Shown in pieces: positions 25,140 through 35,509 of a stretch of DNA of 64,000 nucleotides. The position numbers were made by a program, and so were the translations under genes. The DNA comes from Hyperoodon ampullatus (taxonomy: Eukaryota > Chordata > Mammalia > Artiodactyla > Ziphiidae), in NCBI GenBank assembly GCA_949752795.1, contig OX457063.1, positions 68,099,783 to 68,163,782 of the forward strand. Reading direction: 5' to 3'. A model generated the notes under the pieces. That model saw nothing but the letters and a program-made list of their open reading frames with translations. It did no database searches and was not told the origin of the DNA. The stretch's first letter is position 1. Every line of letters starts with the position of its first letter.

Positions 25140-26005
25140 GTGTGAAACTGCAGTTCTTATAAACAGCTGGCAAAGGGTAAAATGGCACAAACTTTTTGGA
25201 GGGCAATCTGACAATATCTACCAAAATTTTTAAATTCTGCCTTTATGAATTATTATTGTGATACATGAAATACACAGGAACGTAAAGTTTCATACAGAAG
25301 CATGTCCACTGGCGTGTGGGTTATAACAGTAAACAGTGGGGGGGAAAGCCTTATGTCCAGAGAGGAAAACGGTTACATAAAAAACAAGAACCGCCATACC
25401 GTGTAGTTTAAAAAGAATAAAAACTGCAGCCCTGTTTCTAATAAAGAAAAATTGGGGGAATTCCCTGGCGGTCCAGTGGCTAGGACTCCTGGGGCCTGAG
25501 GTTCAATCCCCTCACTCATTGGGGAACTAAGATCCTGCAAGCTGTATGGCGAGGCCAAAAATTAAAAAAAAAAAAAAAGAAAGAAAAAATGGAAAAATAT
25601 CCACCAACAGACAGATGATTCAATATCAAAACTCTAGACAACTATGCAACATTTTTAAAAAATAAAAAAAGATGTAGGTCCACACCAATGCACTTTTCAG
25701 TAAAAAAAAAGAAAGCTGAAAATAAGAGGTATACCATGATCCAATTTAGGAAAAGCTATACCACCACAGAGAAAAATACAGAAGCCTTATCTTTTTCATG
25801 TATACACAGACATGTGACCCACTGAAAAAGATCTAGAGAAACACATCAACATAAAACATGGGTTACCCAGGGGTAGAGGAGAATGAGGTGGGAATAGAGA
25901 TGGATGTTTACTACAAACGATGTACTACTGGTCAACGTTTTATGAAAATGTGCCTGTATATTACTTAAAAACTTTCAAGATAAAATAAATAAAGGAAAAC
26001 ATAAA
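25140..26005 (+). mobile_element. Old L1/HAL1 3' end with SINE inside
   Basis: CACAAACTTTTTGGAGGGCAATCTGACA, GAAGCATGTCCACTGGCGTG, GGGTTACCCAGGGGTAGAGG and an A-rich end (AAGATAAAATAAATAAAGG) follow the order of old L1ME/HAL1 3' sequence. A CHR-type SINE interrupts it at about 25456-25579. Confidence 0.65.
25456..25579 (+). mobile_element. CHR-2-like SINE inside old L1
   Basis: GGAATTCCCTGGCGGTCCAG opens the element. GGTTCAATCCCCTCACTC is a decayed B box, and it ends in a long A tract. Flanks AAAGAAAAATTGG (25443-25455) and AAAGAAAAAATGG (25580-25592) look like a 13-bp duplication with one mismatch, though they are A-rich. Confidence 0.8.
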
Positions 26006-26335
26006 CTGAAGCATTAGATACTTAATCTAAAGCAAACTCCTTCAAAAGAGGGGCCCAATTAATTTTTTAAAAAAAGAAAAATCCCAAATGTATGAAAAAT
26101 TACAAAGGAACAACAGGATTTTAAACCTGGAGAATACTACATACCCAATATACTCTTTAAAAATCTTAATAAAGCATAAGATTTTCTGGAAGAAAATATC
26201 AACAAAGTCTATGCTGATAGAGGTAAAAAAATGATTATAATCTAAATTAACTAAAATATCTATGTAAAGGAAAAAAAAAAAAACCCTTTCCACAATTTAT
26301 TCACCTACTTCGTAACTTCCATCGTATGAAGTGTC

Positions 26336-26341
26336 ACTTAC
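26336..26341 (-). other. Retained splice-donor-like GTAAGT
   Basis: Minus-strand sequence after the last MCPH1-like codons (...SPT) reads ACCT then GTAAGTGAC, a consensus 5' splice site exactly where exon similarity ends. An AATAAA follows about 35 nt downstream (26296-26301). This suggests the source RNA ran into an intron, perhaps ended by intronic polyadenylation. The intron assignment is inference. Confidence 0.6.
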
Positions 26342-26919
26342 AGGTGGGGGAAAGATTCTCCCGTTTCTCCTTCATCTCCTACAGTCTCTTCTCCATTGCA
26401 CTGTGGTGGCCACTGCAGATTTTAACTGTGGGACTGTACACCAAGGAGCCATTAGATTCAAACAAGAGAACAGGAACATCATTATCCAGAGTGGTTTTCT
26501 GCTGTTGCAGCTCTTTAGCCATTTTCTCAAACTCCTTTTGCAGTCTTTTATCATTTTCTGGTGTTTTAGGAATAAAATCTTTGGCCTGCATACACTTGCG
26601 GTTTTTTTTTTTTTTCATTAGGCTTGGTAGGTGCTCATTGGGACTAGCTGCAGGGAACAGCGATTCATCAATGTGCACTCCGGCTGTCCCGCATTTTTCA
26701 ACCCAGAGCACTGAGACGAGCTTCATGCCTCTCTTCTGCGCTTTGGCCCAGGTGCTCTGGTACCCGTCTTTGAACACGACGTGAGTTACTTGTTTGTTGA
26801 AAGTTTTTGAAACCTTTGCCCCCGTGTCCGCAAGTTGCTTTGTAAATGTCTTTGAATAATTTTCTGTTCCACTGGCTGACCACACTTCTACATACGCCAC
26901 AACATCTTTCAGGACGGAG

Positions 26920-26938
26920 CCCCCGAGGGCCTCGGGGG
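26920..26938. repeat. Palindrome at the MCPH1 start region
   Basis: CCCCCGAGG, one central base and CCTCGGGGG form a perfect 9-bp-armed palindrome. It largely coincides with the roughly 19 nt present here but not expected between the MCPH1 start codon and its lysine codon. It causes the frameshift relative to the native ATG. Confidence 0.8.
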
Positions 26939-27055
26939 GCCACCATGAGGGGCGGCGGGGAGCTCGCCGCGCCGCGAGCCTGACGGAGCGGCGGCACTGA
27001 GCATGCGCACCGCAGGCGCGCGCCACTCAGCTCCTGCTCCATTATTTTTTAAAAA

Positions 27056-27600
27056 TAAAATAGTAATGTATTAGTGAGGATGTGGAGATATTAGAACATT
27101 CATGCATTGTTTGTGGTTAAATAAAATGGTTCAGTCACTGCGGAATAGTTTGATGGTTCCTCAAAAAGTGAAACATAAATTAAAATATGATCCAGCAATT
27201 CTACTTCTAGGTATATACCCAAAAGAATTGAAAACAGGGACTGAAACAGATACTTAAATGCCAGTGTTCATAGCAACATTATTCAAAATAGTCGAAAGGT
27301 AGAAACAACCCAAATGGATAAATAAATACACAAAAGTGGTATACCCTTGCAATGTTATATTATTCAGCCCTAAGAAGAAATGAAATTCTGATACATGCTA
27401 CAACGTGGATGAGCTATGAAAACACTATGCTAAATGAAATAAGCCAAACACAAAAGGATAAATATCATATGCTTCCATTTACATGAGGTAGCTAGAAGAG
27501 GAAAATTCATAAAGACAGAAAGTAGAATAGAGGTGACCATGGGCTGAGGGGAAGGGGAAAAGGGGTTATCATTTAATGAGTGTATGTGATATGATCACCT
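27056..27600 (+). mobile_element. Old L1 3' end
   Basis: GTGAGGATGTGGAGATATTA, AATATGATCCAGCAATTCTA, AACATTATTCAAAATAGTCG and TGGATGAGCTATGAAAACAC are the sense order of an old L1 ORF2 terminus and 3' UTR. The frame is broken. It directly adjoins the MCPH1 copy, whose 5' end meets it at about 27043-27056. Confidence 0.75.
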
Positions 27601-28091
27601 CCCAGATGCTGTAAGGTTTATGTATGTCTTGGGATTGTCATACACATGATACCTCTAGGGCCACCACATATTGTTTTACCAGTGTTTGCCTTTAGGCAAA
27701 CTGCCTTAGGGCACAGTGGTGCCCTAAAAAGTGTTGCCTGGTAAGCGGGTGTGTGGGTCTGAAATCGAATTTGTGCTGTGCTCCCTAAGCTATGTGCTTT
27801 GGAGGAAGGTTACATCATGCTAGAGGAAGGGGTGCACTGTTTAAATCATTTTGAAACAGTGTACAAAACTGTCACGTGTGTAATAACCAATAGTTCTTGT
27901 TATTACTACCTAAGTTCAAAACCCCAAGGCTGGAACAAATAATTTCAGGATTTCCTACTAATATTCAAGTGCACCTTTCTTGGCCTCTCTAGAAAAAGTT
28001 GTTTGCCAGTTGACGTACCATCTTCTTAGCCAAGACACTAAAAATCTGTTATATTTTCTGAGTGAAAAATGGTAACAAAGAATTGTTGAAT

Positions 28092-28108
28092 GGGGCGGGG
28101 TGGGGGGG
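28092..28108 (+). other. G-run cluster, possible G-quadruplex
   Basis: GGGG C GGGG T GGGGGGG in 17 nt. Splitting the last run supplies four G tracts. Confidence 0.6.
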
Positions 28109-28827
28109 CAGTCTTAAGGCTCCAAGATCAAACTCACACTCATTAAGTAGTTAATTCACTAAAATGTGCTGCAAATTATTTTTGCCAAGTAAATGAAGAC
28201 CAGGGGCTAAGAGGTGAAGTGAGGTCTCCAATGTCACACAGGTGATTAATGGGGAAACTAGCAAGAGAATCCATATTCCCAAGCAGCTGAGGCTCCTGCC
28301 ACAGACAGTGAGTGTGATGTTCCCCAGGCTGGGGAAACAAGCATGAGAAATCCAGTCCAGGCATGGCTGGGACTGTTGGGCTCCACAGTGCAGGATGTTA
28401 GTACCCTCAGTGTAGATTAAGATGTTTATGACATCCTCATATGAAGTAGAGCAAAAAAATGAGTAAAGTAAGAAAAATGTAATGACATCACCCACCATTT
28501 TCATGCCTGTGTTCTGCTTTTCTTGGAACTTTCCACACTATCTGGATCTGCTAAAGGCAACGCATACATTGTCTTATGTACATATATAATACAATGTATG
28601 CATTGTATATAGATATTTATATATTTATTTTCTTCTCCATTTACCTAATCAATCATACTTGTTCTAAAAAACTAATTTTATTTAGTGAATGTTCTGGAAT
28701 TTCAAACATTCCCGAAAATAAGGAAAACAAAGCCCACTTCCCTTAATAAGCTGTCTCTGGCCCTTTTTTGAAATATAACCGGTAGATGTAGAAAATGAAT
28801 CTGGAGAGAAGAAATGAAACTAAGCAA

Positions 28828-28902
28828 ATATATATATATATATATCATATATATACACATATATATCAATATATACACACATATATATATCATATATATA
28901 TG
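28828..28902. repeat. (TA)n-rich microsatellite
   Basis: Runs of TATATATATA broken by ATCA, ACAC and ATCAATA units, strongly self-complementary. Confidence 0.9.
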
Positions 28903-30634
28903 ATTTCCATTTGACTGATAATTCTCATTCCCTCTCCCTACTCTCTATGCATCCTCATGTGTTGATGTCATTTCTGATTTCAGGTTCCCTGGGTGAACTC
29001 CTGTAGGCTATAAGCTAAATGACTAACAAACACTGGCCAAGTTAAACCAAGATGTTACAGGTACGAGAAGGGCCTGATTACTCTGAAGAGACGTGAAGTG
29101 AAAAATCTTCACCACTAGATTATATTATTTCATGGCAACTGAAACCAGCCTACCCCTAATGGATCAAGAGCCATGCCTTCCCCTGCTGCCGTACACATGG
29201 ATCCAGTTTGTGTGCTCTCTCCAGGAATGGTGCAGAGCTGGGAAGGTCTTCCAGAGGTCACCTTTTCCTAAGGCCTCCAGGCAGTTTTCCTCTAAAGCAT
29301 TACAGATTTTTTTACTCCCCAATTCTTTAAAATGCTCTGAACAACTGACAGATCTCTAATGTCTACAGGAAAAAATGTTAGTGTCAACGAGTCTTAATTT
29401 TATTCTTAGGCAAATCTCTGTTTAAGGCAAGGATGCCCTTTAAAGTCAAATTCAGTTTTGCTTTTCTTTATTCTCGCATTTTGATTATACTTTAGGAAGC
29501 TGGTATTAATATTAATGGGAGGTCAGATCACAGGCTAAAAGAAGAATTATGTCCATTTTGAACAGAGACTTTTAGACAACAAAATGATCATTTAGTGTCT
29601 ATATTAGATTCCTTCCTGAACTTAGCCTTTAGGCAATCGGTTTATTAAAGGTTCTAAAAGCATTTGGCCTTTATGTGAATGGGAGTAAGCTCTACAGAGT
29701 TTCTAACTATAATGAAATCAGAAGGGTCATAAACCCTTGCACTGTAGACGTTAATTAATGGCCAGTTTATCCCACAGCAGAGTAAAGTGCTGGGATAGCA
29801 GGTGTGTTTGGGGGAGGTATATGACTGCCTGGGAAGCAGCTGGACTTGGAAGCCTTTGGACTGAGAACAGAGAGATAGCAAATCTCTTGCACAGGGGCAG
29901 TTCATCCATTCCTTTGACCCCTGCGTGCCTTAACTAGACTCCTTTGTTTCTAGTAAATTCTCCCTCTACACATAGAAAAACATGGTTTTCCTATCTTTCA
30001 AAGGAAATAAATTTGCTTCCCACTCTCTCCCCTCCCCCACACCTGGACTGGACATTATTTGTCTTGAGGCAGAAGAGGCTTCAACACAACACGTGATCAT
30101 ATTTAATGGTCTCCGAAATTACTTCTGTGAAATATCCACCTACTTGCCTCAGCTTGATTTACTGCATTGCCTGGAAATAACAAATGTAATTACTTTGGAA
30201 TCAACATAATATGAGGCCAGATTGCCTTAACATTCCTTTTGCTTGAGAGGAACTTAATATGAATGAGAACCAGCTGTCTGTCTGTCATCATGCGCATTTG
30301 GTCAGCTTTCATAACTGATGACAGATATGGCTCTTTTGGAAAATACTTTAAAGTTACATAATTGTAATGGCCATTTTTTCTCTGACAGCTTTAATATCTA
30401 TAGTGAATCACATAAAGCACGTGTATCTTACCTGAAACCAAGAGATAACCTGGTGTTCTCCAGACAGTTATCTCCCCTGGAAGAGTTTCCCCCAGCCTAA
30501 CGTTTTAGATTTCTTTAATAAAAGGGGTAGTATGTTCTTATTCAAGAAGAGAAAACAAATGAAGCTTGTGACTTCATAACAAAAGAAATTCCCTAGTGAA
30601 ACCTGAAGCTTTGAATGGCAAGAAGGGTCTTCGG

Positions 30635-30662
30635 AGTATGTATGTGTGTGTATGTGTGTATA
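30635..30662. repeat. (TG)n/(TATG)n microsatellite
   Basis: Short imperfect GTATGTATGTGTGTGTATGTG tract. Confidence 0.8.
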
Positions 30663-30674
30663 AAATTTGACTTA

Positions 30675-30945
30675 ATTAGCCTTTATTTCACATCTACTAA
30701 TTGCCAGACTCTCTGTCAGACAATAAAACTTTTAAAATGAACTAGCATTTTGGGGGTCTCTTACACTACCTATATTCACTTTCTTATTTAACCTTTACAA
30801 CAACCCAACCTTGTGAATTAGGTATTAAGACATGCCTCTTTGCAAAGAGAACACTAAAGTTTAGTGACACTAGTAATTTTCCCAAGGTCACAGAACTAGT
30901 TAGTAATGAAGTTGAGAGTAGGATCTAGGCCTCATTGATTCAAGT
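30675..30945 (-). repeat. MIR SINE, antisense
   Basis: TTATTTAACCTTTACAACAAC, GTGAATTAGGTATTAAGAC, TTTTCCCAAGGTCACAGAAC and GTTGAGAGTAGGATCTAGGC are MIR landmarks read in antisense order. It is nearly full length. Confidence 0.85.
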
Positions 30946-30969
30946 CAGTAAGAAAACTATTAGTGAAAG

Positions 30970-32320
30970 AGTTCAGAAAGATTGGCAAATACAACTCATC
31001 ATAAAAAAACTGGTAACTGTCTATATACTCGTAAATAACTAATTAGACAGCATAAAACAGAAAATTGCTCCCATTCATAAGTCAGAGTAATGAGAGCATG
31101 ACAGACAAATAGATCAGTGAAACTGGAGCACAACTGCATGTGTGCATATTTGATACATGACAGAGGTGTAATTACAATGGAAAAAGGAAGGGCTAATAGA
31201 CAAGTGGCGATTGGAAAATAAGATATTCATATGATTCCCTACTTTATACTATATAAACATTAAAAATATTTCAGGGAGATTAAAAACTTAAATGTGAACA
31301 GCAAACCTTTAAACACTTCAGAAGAAAATAAAGGAGACTAAATAATGCTGAAGTATATCCTTAAATAAAACACAGAAAAGCACAAATGACACAATGAAAG
31401 ATTAATAAATTCACTGTATTAAAAATAAGGCTTTTTTTAACAACAAGATACAACACAAATAGTGAAAATACAAACCACAAACTGGGAGAAAATATTTGTA
31501 ACAAATGTAACTAACAAAGAATTAGCATCCAGAACATGTAAAGATTGCACAGAAATCAATAACCCAACAGAAAAATGGGCAGTTCACAAAACAGCAAATC
31601 CATTGGTCACTTAATATGTGAAAAGATTTTTAACCTTACTAGGAATAAAGGGAAATAAAATTAAAACAATGAGGTATCATTTCACAATTATCAAATTGGC
31701 AAATGTTTAAAGTCTGAAAATACCTACTTTTGGCCAGATGTGATACAATAGGAATTCTCATTTACTGCTGATGGAACTGGAACAACCACTTTGGAGCACG
31801 ATTTGGCATGTCTAGGAAAGGTGAAGGTGCACACTGCCTAACACTTAGTAATTCTGCTCACATGTATATATCTTAGAGAAACTCTAACACGCACACAAGA
31901 AGAAATTTTAAAATGTTACCTGCAGCACTGTTCATGAAAACAAAACAATAGAAACCCCAATATATTTAAATTTTAAAAGGACATATTTTGATAGATTCAT
32001 AAAATGTAACACTACGCAGCAGCTAAAATGAACAAACTAAATATACCTATTTATGGCAACATGGATAAATCTCAAAAATATAACATTGACAAAAGAAATA
32101 GCTGCAAAGCATTTGTATAGTATAATATATAGAAAGTTCAAATACATGTGAAAATATAACATTATCAAAACAACTTACAGAAATTTATGCTTTACTGAAC
32201 AATGAAACATTGTCTGTGTTTATACAGCAGTATAAAATCATGCATATAAAAAAAAGATAGTGCTTCTCTCTGAAGAAGGGCAGATAAGAGTGAAATCAGG
32301 GCGTTTCATAAGGAAAGGCC
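30970..32320 (+). mobile_element. Old L1, ORF2 and 3' part
   Basis: CAAATAGATCAGTGAAACTG, CACAAACTGGGAGAAAATAT, AATAACCCAACAGAAAAATG, ACAATGAGGTATCATTTCAC, CTCATTTACTGCTGATGGAA and CAACATGGATAAATCTCAAA follow ORF2 codon order in sense orientation. Frames are closed by many mutations, so it is inactive. Confidence 0.82.
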
Positions 32321-32371
32321 CTTGAATTTTTTCTTCTAAAAAAATCTGAAATGAATATGGTGTTGGTAGAT

Positions 32372-32490
32372 GATGGAAAGAAAGAAACAGAGAAAAGAGG
32401 AGGAAGGCAGGAGGAAAAAGGGATGGATGAAAGGAAGGAAGAAAGGAAACATGAGGGCAGGGGGAGGCAGGAAGGAAAAGAAGAAAAAAT
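32372..32490 (+). repeat. Purine-only-like GGAA/GAAA tract
   Basis: About 120 nt almost free of pyrimidines (GGAAGGCAGGAGGAAAAAGG, GAAAGGAAGGAAGAAAGGAA). Such mirror-like polypurine tracts can form triplex DNA. The 68-codon frame at 32351-32557 is low-complexity. Confidence 0.8.
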
Positions 32491-32929
32491 ATGTGGAGAG
32501 TATAAAACCCTAGATCAAATCATTGAGATTCTGTCTTTTAAGGGTAGAATCATTTAAATTAAAAAAATAAAAGCTTAAAAGAGAAATTTCCAGATTTTTT
32601 TTGAAACACGTAGTGAACAAATGGGGCTAGGTATGATAGGACAATAAAATTCACTAATTTAAATCAACTAGGAGAAGGTCAATTTGAATTAAACAAATCC
32701 AGAAATTTTGAGAATTTAAAGGCATGCAATTATAAAACTTATTCTGTACCTACAGCTATTCAAACTGATTGCAACGGTTTATCCTTGTCTGTGGCAGGTT
32801 TATGCCTTGAAATGTGAAGCAGGTTGGTCTCTGTGTACCCACTCTCCTCTTTCACTTGTACCCCAAGGGCAATTTTCCTTCCTCTCATCCAGAAACAATA
32901 ATTCAAAGAAATCTATGAGCTAAGTGCCT

Positions 32930-33125
32930 AATCTTTTTAAAAATCTGCATGTGTATATTTCTCTTTAATATTATACTGTACATACTGTTTTTAACTATTT
33001 GTTTTACTGAACAGTGAAACACTGTATTTTTTATCAAAATGAGATCATACTCAATATTCTTTTACTTTTTCCAGTTCACATTCACTATATTTATTTCAAA
33101 AAATGTTCATTTCACCTAATATTAG
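32930..33125 (-). repeat. Old L1/HAL1 3' UTR fragment, antisense
   Basis: CTGTACATACTGTTTTTAAC, AAATGAGATCATACTCAATA and AAAAAATGTTCATTTCACC resemble antisense old L1 3' UTR. The younger L1 at 33137 interrupts or abuts it. Confidence 0.45.
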
Positions 33126-33136
33126 AACTCAGATTC

Positions 33137-33829
33137 TATGGGCATCATCAGAAAATCTGCAAACAGCAAACGCTAGAGGGGTGTGGAGAAAAGAGACCCC
33201 TCTTGCACTGTTGGTGGGAATGTAAACTGATACAGCCACTATGGAGAACAGTATGGAGATTCCTCAAAAAAGTAAAAATAGAATTACCATATGACCCAGC
33301 AATCCCACTACTGGGCATATACCCAGAGGAAACCATAATTCAAAAAGACACATGCACCCCAATATTCATTGCAGCACTATTTACAATAGCCAGGTCATGG
33401 AAGCAACCTAAATGCCCATCAACAGATGAATGGATAAAGAATTTGTGGTACATATATACAATGGAATATTACTCAGCCATAAAAAGGAATGAAATTGGGT
33501 CATTTGTGGAGACGTGGATGGACCTAGAGACTGTCATACAGAGTGAAGTTAAGTCAGAAAGAGAAAAACAAATATCGTATATTAACGCATATATGTGGAA
33601 TCTAGAACAATGGTACAGATGAACTGGTTTGCAGGGCAGAAACAGAGACACAGATGTAGAGAACAAACGTATGGACACCAAGGGGGGAAAGTGGTGGACG
33701 GTGGTGGTGAGATGAACTGGGAGATTGGGATTGACATGTATACACTAATATGTATAAAACAGATAGCTAATAAGAACCTGCTGTATAAAAAATAAATAAA
33801 TAAAATAAATAAAGGCAAAAAAAAAAGGA
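33137..33829 (+). mobile_element. Young L1 3' end (ORF2 C-terminus and 3' UTR)
   Basis: Sense L1 with an open ORF2 C-terminal frame ([55 protein letters not shown]), then the 3' UTR ending CTGCTGTATAAAAAATAAAT plus A run. AGATTCTA occurs at 33131-33138 and 33834-33841, a short target-site duplication overlapping the first base or two. 5'-truncated; only the last few hundred bases were inserted. Confidence 0.9.
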
Positions 33830-33841
33830 ATTTAGATTCTA

Positions 33842-34384
33842 CTCATGGATCCAAATACTCCATTTAAGACTGATTTGTACAAATCATAGCCAATCCAAGC
33901 CCATACACTGCACTTAGTTGTTTTATTCCTTATGTCTCTTTTTATCTGGAACAGACCCTTTATTTTAATGACCCTGAACTTACAGGATCTTACAGGATAT
34001 ACCACCTTCTGAATTTGTCTGATTTCTTTTCCATGGTGAAATTTAGCATGTTCTTTACTTCATAACTGAGAGCTACATTGAAAGGCTCTGTGGATTTAAG
34101 TTAAGCACGTGTGGCTAGACAGTATCATCAGTAATGTTACCAACTTCATTTTGCATCACCTAAGAAAACACATACTACCTGGTTGACCCACCATTAATGA
34201 TACTAATATTAACCACTGGATGAGGGTGGTGATAATTTGATTTCTCTATTTAATAGTAATATTTTCTCCTTTACAACCTGAAAGTAATCTGTGTAGTGTT
34301 ACTCTGGGGTTATACAAGTGTTCCTTTCATCATACACCATTGACTAAATTGGTAATTGACAACTGATTATCCTGAATTAATAAT
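33842..34384. other. Intergenic stretch, nothing recognised
   Basis: No nameable repeat or gene. Confidence 0.5.
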
Positions 34385-34870
34385 TTCATTACTGGTCTGT
34401 GTAACAAGGAATAAAACAAGCGAAAAATCCCTGCTCTTGTGGAGCTTATCATCTGGTGGGCAAGAGACATCAATAAACATTAAAAATTAGAAAAATGTGT
34501 AAATCAACTATACGCGTGGCAAACCACAGAGCCCACGTGCTCTGGAACCCACGCAACACAGCTACAGAGCCCGTGTGACCTGGAGTCTGAGCACCACAAC
34601 TAGAGAAGAAAAAAAAACCCTGCATGCCACAACTAGAGAGAAGCCCACGCGCCACAACGAAAATTCCTGCATGCCTCAAGGAAGATCCTGCGTGCCGCAA
34701 CTAAGACCCAATGCAGCCAAAAATAAACACATAAATAAATAAATAATCTTTAAACAACAAAAAAGAAAAATATAGTATGAAGTATGTCATGTGCTGAAAA
34801 GTGCTATAGAAATAAATATAGTTGGGAAGTGGTAAGGACCTTCTCTGATCACCCTGTGGAGAGAGGACCT
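34385..34870 (-). repeat. L2 fragment split by a SINE
   Basis: AAATCCCTGCTCTTGTGGAG, ATCTGGTGGGCAAGAGACAT and CAATAAACATTAAAAATTAG before the SINE, and AGTGCTATAGAAATAAATAT plus GGACCTTCTCTGATCACC after it, are continuous antisense L2. The SINE lies at about 34506-34762. Confidence 0.7.
34506..34762 (+). mobile_element. CHR-2-like SINE lacking its tRNA head
   Basis: GAGCCCACGTGCTCTGGAACC, GAGCACCACAACTAGAGAAG, GCGCCACAACGAAAATTCC and CCCAATGCAGCCAAAAATAA match the 3' part of the long CHR-2 type, ending in (TAAA)n. The TTCCCTGGTGG head is missing, so it is 5'-truncated. Confidence 0.8.
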
Positions 34871-34964
34871 CACAAGCAAGTGTTGGCCCTCACATCTGAT
34901 GGTCTCTCTGACCTAATATTCTCAACTCAGAATAGAGGGTTCCAGTGAGAGGATATGCCAGGTT

Positions 34965-35325
34965 TCTGGAGCTACTGCAACAAATTACCACAAACTTGGT
35001 AGCTTAAAACAACAGAAATTTATTCTCTCGCAGCCTCTGACCTTCTTGGTGGCTGCTGGCAATCCTTGCCTCGGAGACACCCCACTTCAATCTCTGCCTC
35101 TGTCTTCACTTGAGCTTCCCCTCTGTGTCTCAAGACTCCCTCTCCTTTCTCTTATAAGGCACCAGTCATGGGATTTAGGGCCCACCCTAAAACCAGGATG
35201 ATCTCATCTCAAGATCCTTTATTTAATCACATCTACACAGACCCTGTTTCCAAATAAGATCACATTTTCAGGTAACAGGGGACCTTATCTTATTGGTACC
35301 ACTATTTGACCCAATAAAGAGATAA
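34965..35325 (-). mobile_element. MaLR-type solo LTR, antisense
   Basis: CAACAAATTACCACAAACTT, TTAAAACAACAGAAATTTAT, CTTATAAGGCACCAGTCATG, TTAGGGCCCACCCTAA and AATAAGATCACATTTTCAGG are the familiar antisense landmarks of MST/MLT1 LTRs. No internal retroviral sequence is attached. Confidence 0.7.
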
Positions 35326-35509
35326 CAGAGTATGTTAACTATAGTCAATGCATCAACAGAGTGTAGTACAGGCTTCCTCTTTTCATTCTCACTGGCTCCA
35401 GGAATGAACATCAATATAATAAGAGTATATTAGACTGCCTATACATACGTTCACATACATATACATACTATAGTGGCTTTAAGAAACTGTTTCCTAGACA
35501 AATAGTGTT

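Larger units (their letters stand above)
26284..27042 (-). pseudogene. MCPH1: MCPH1 (microcephalin) spliced retrocopy, broken
   Basis: MCPH1 encodes a nuclear BRCT-domain protein acting in chromosome condensation and DNA-damage signalling. An open frame at 26379-27026 (215 codons) reads [10 protein letters not shown] from codon 40, then the N-terminal BRCT segment ([41 protein letters not shown]), then [13 protein letters not shown] and [11 protein letters not shown]. It matches the known N-terminal part with no introns, so it is a spliced copy. Defects: the frame's first codon is GTG, not ATG. The original ATG position (26944-26946) is out of frame because about 19 nt were added before the lysine codon. 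A TAG at 26379-26381 replaces an expected glutamine codon, after which homology resumes (EMKEKRENLSPT). A 14-A run at 26602-26615 adds about two lysine-rich codons in frame. A GC-rich 5' UTR-like stretch starts abruptly at 27042. Homology stops at 26342, where a splice-donor sequence begins. No poly(A) tail is visible and no clear target-site duplication; the plus strand carries 13 A at 26271-26283, the wrong sense for its tail. Confidence 0.9.
27601..30674. other. Unique-looking intergenic DNA
   Basis: No gene or nameable repeat apart from the low-complexity tracts listed separately. Frames of 60-117 codons (for example 28151-28504 minus and 29654-29905 minus) show no recognised domain. Confidence 0.5.

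Noticed and set aside
26326..26784. 152-codon plus-strand open frame
   Set aside because: It is the antisense shadow of the MCPH1 copy and has no independent protein resemblance.
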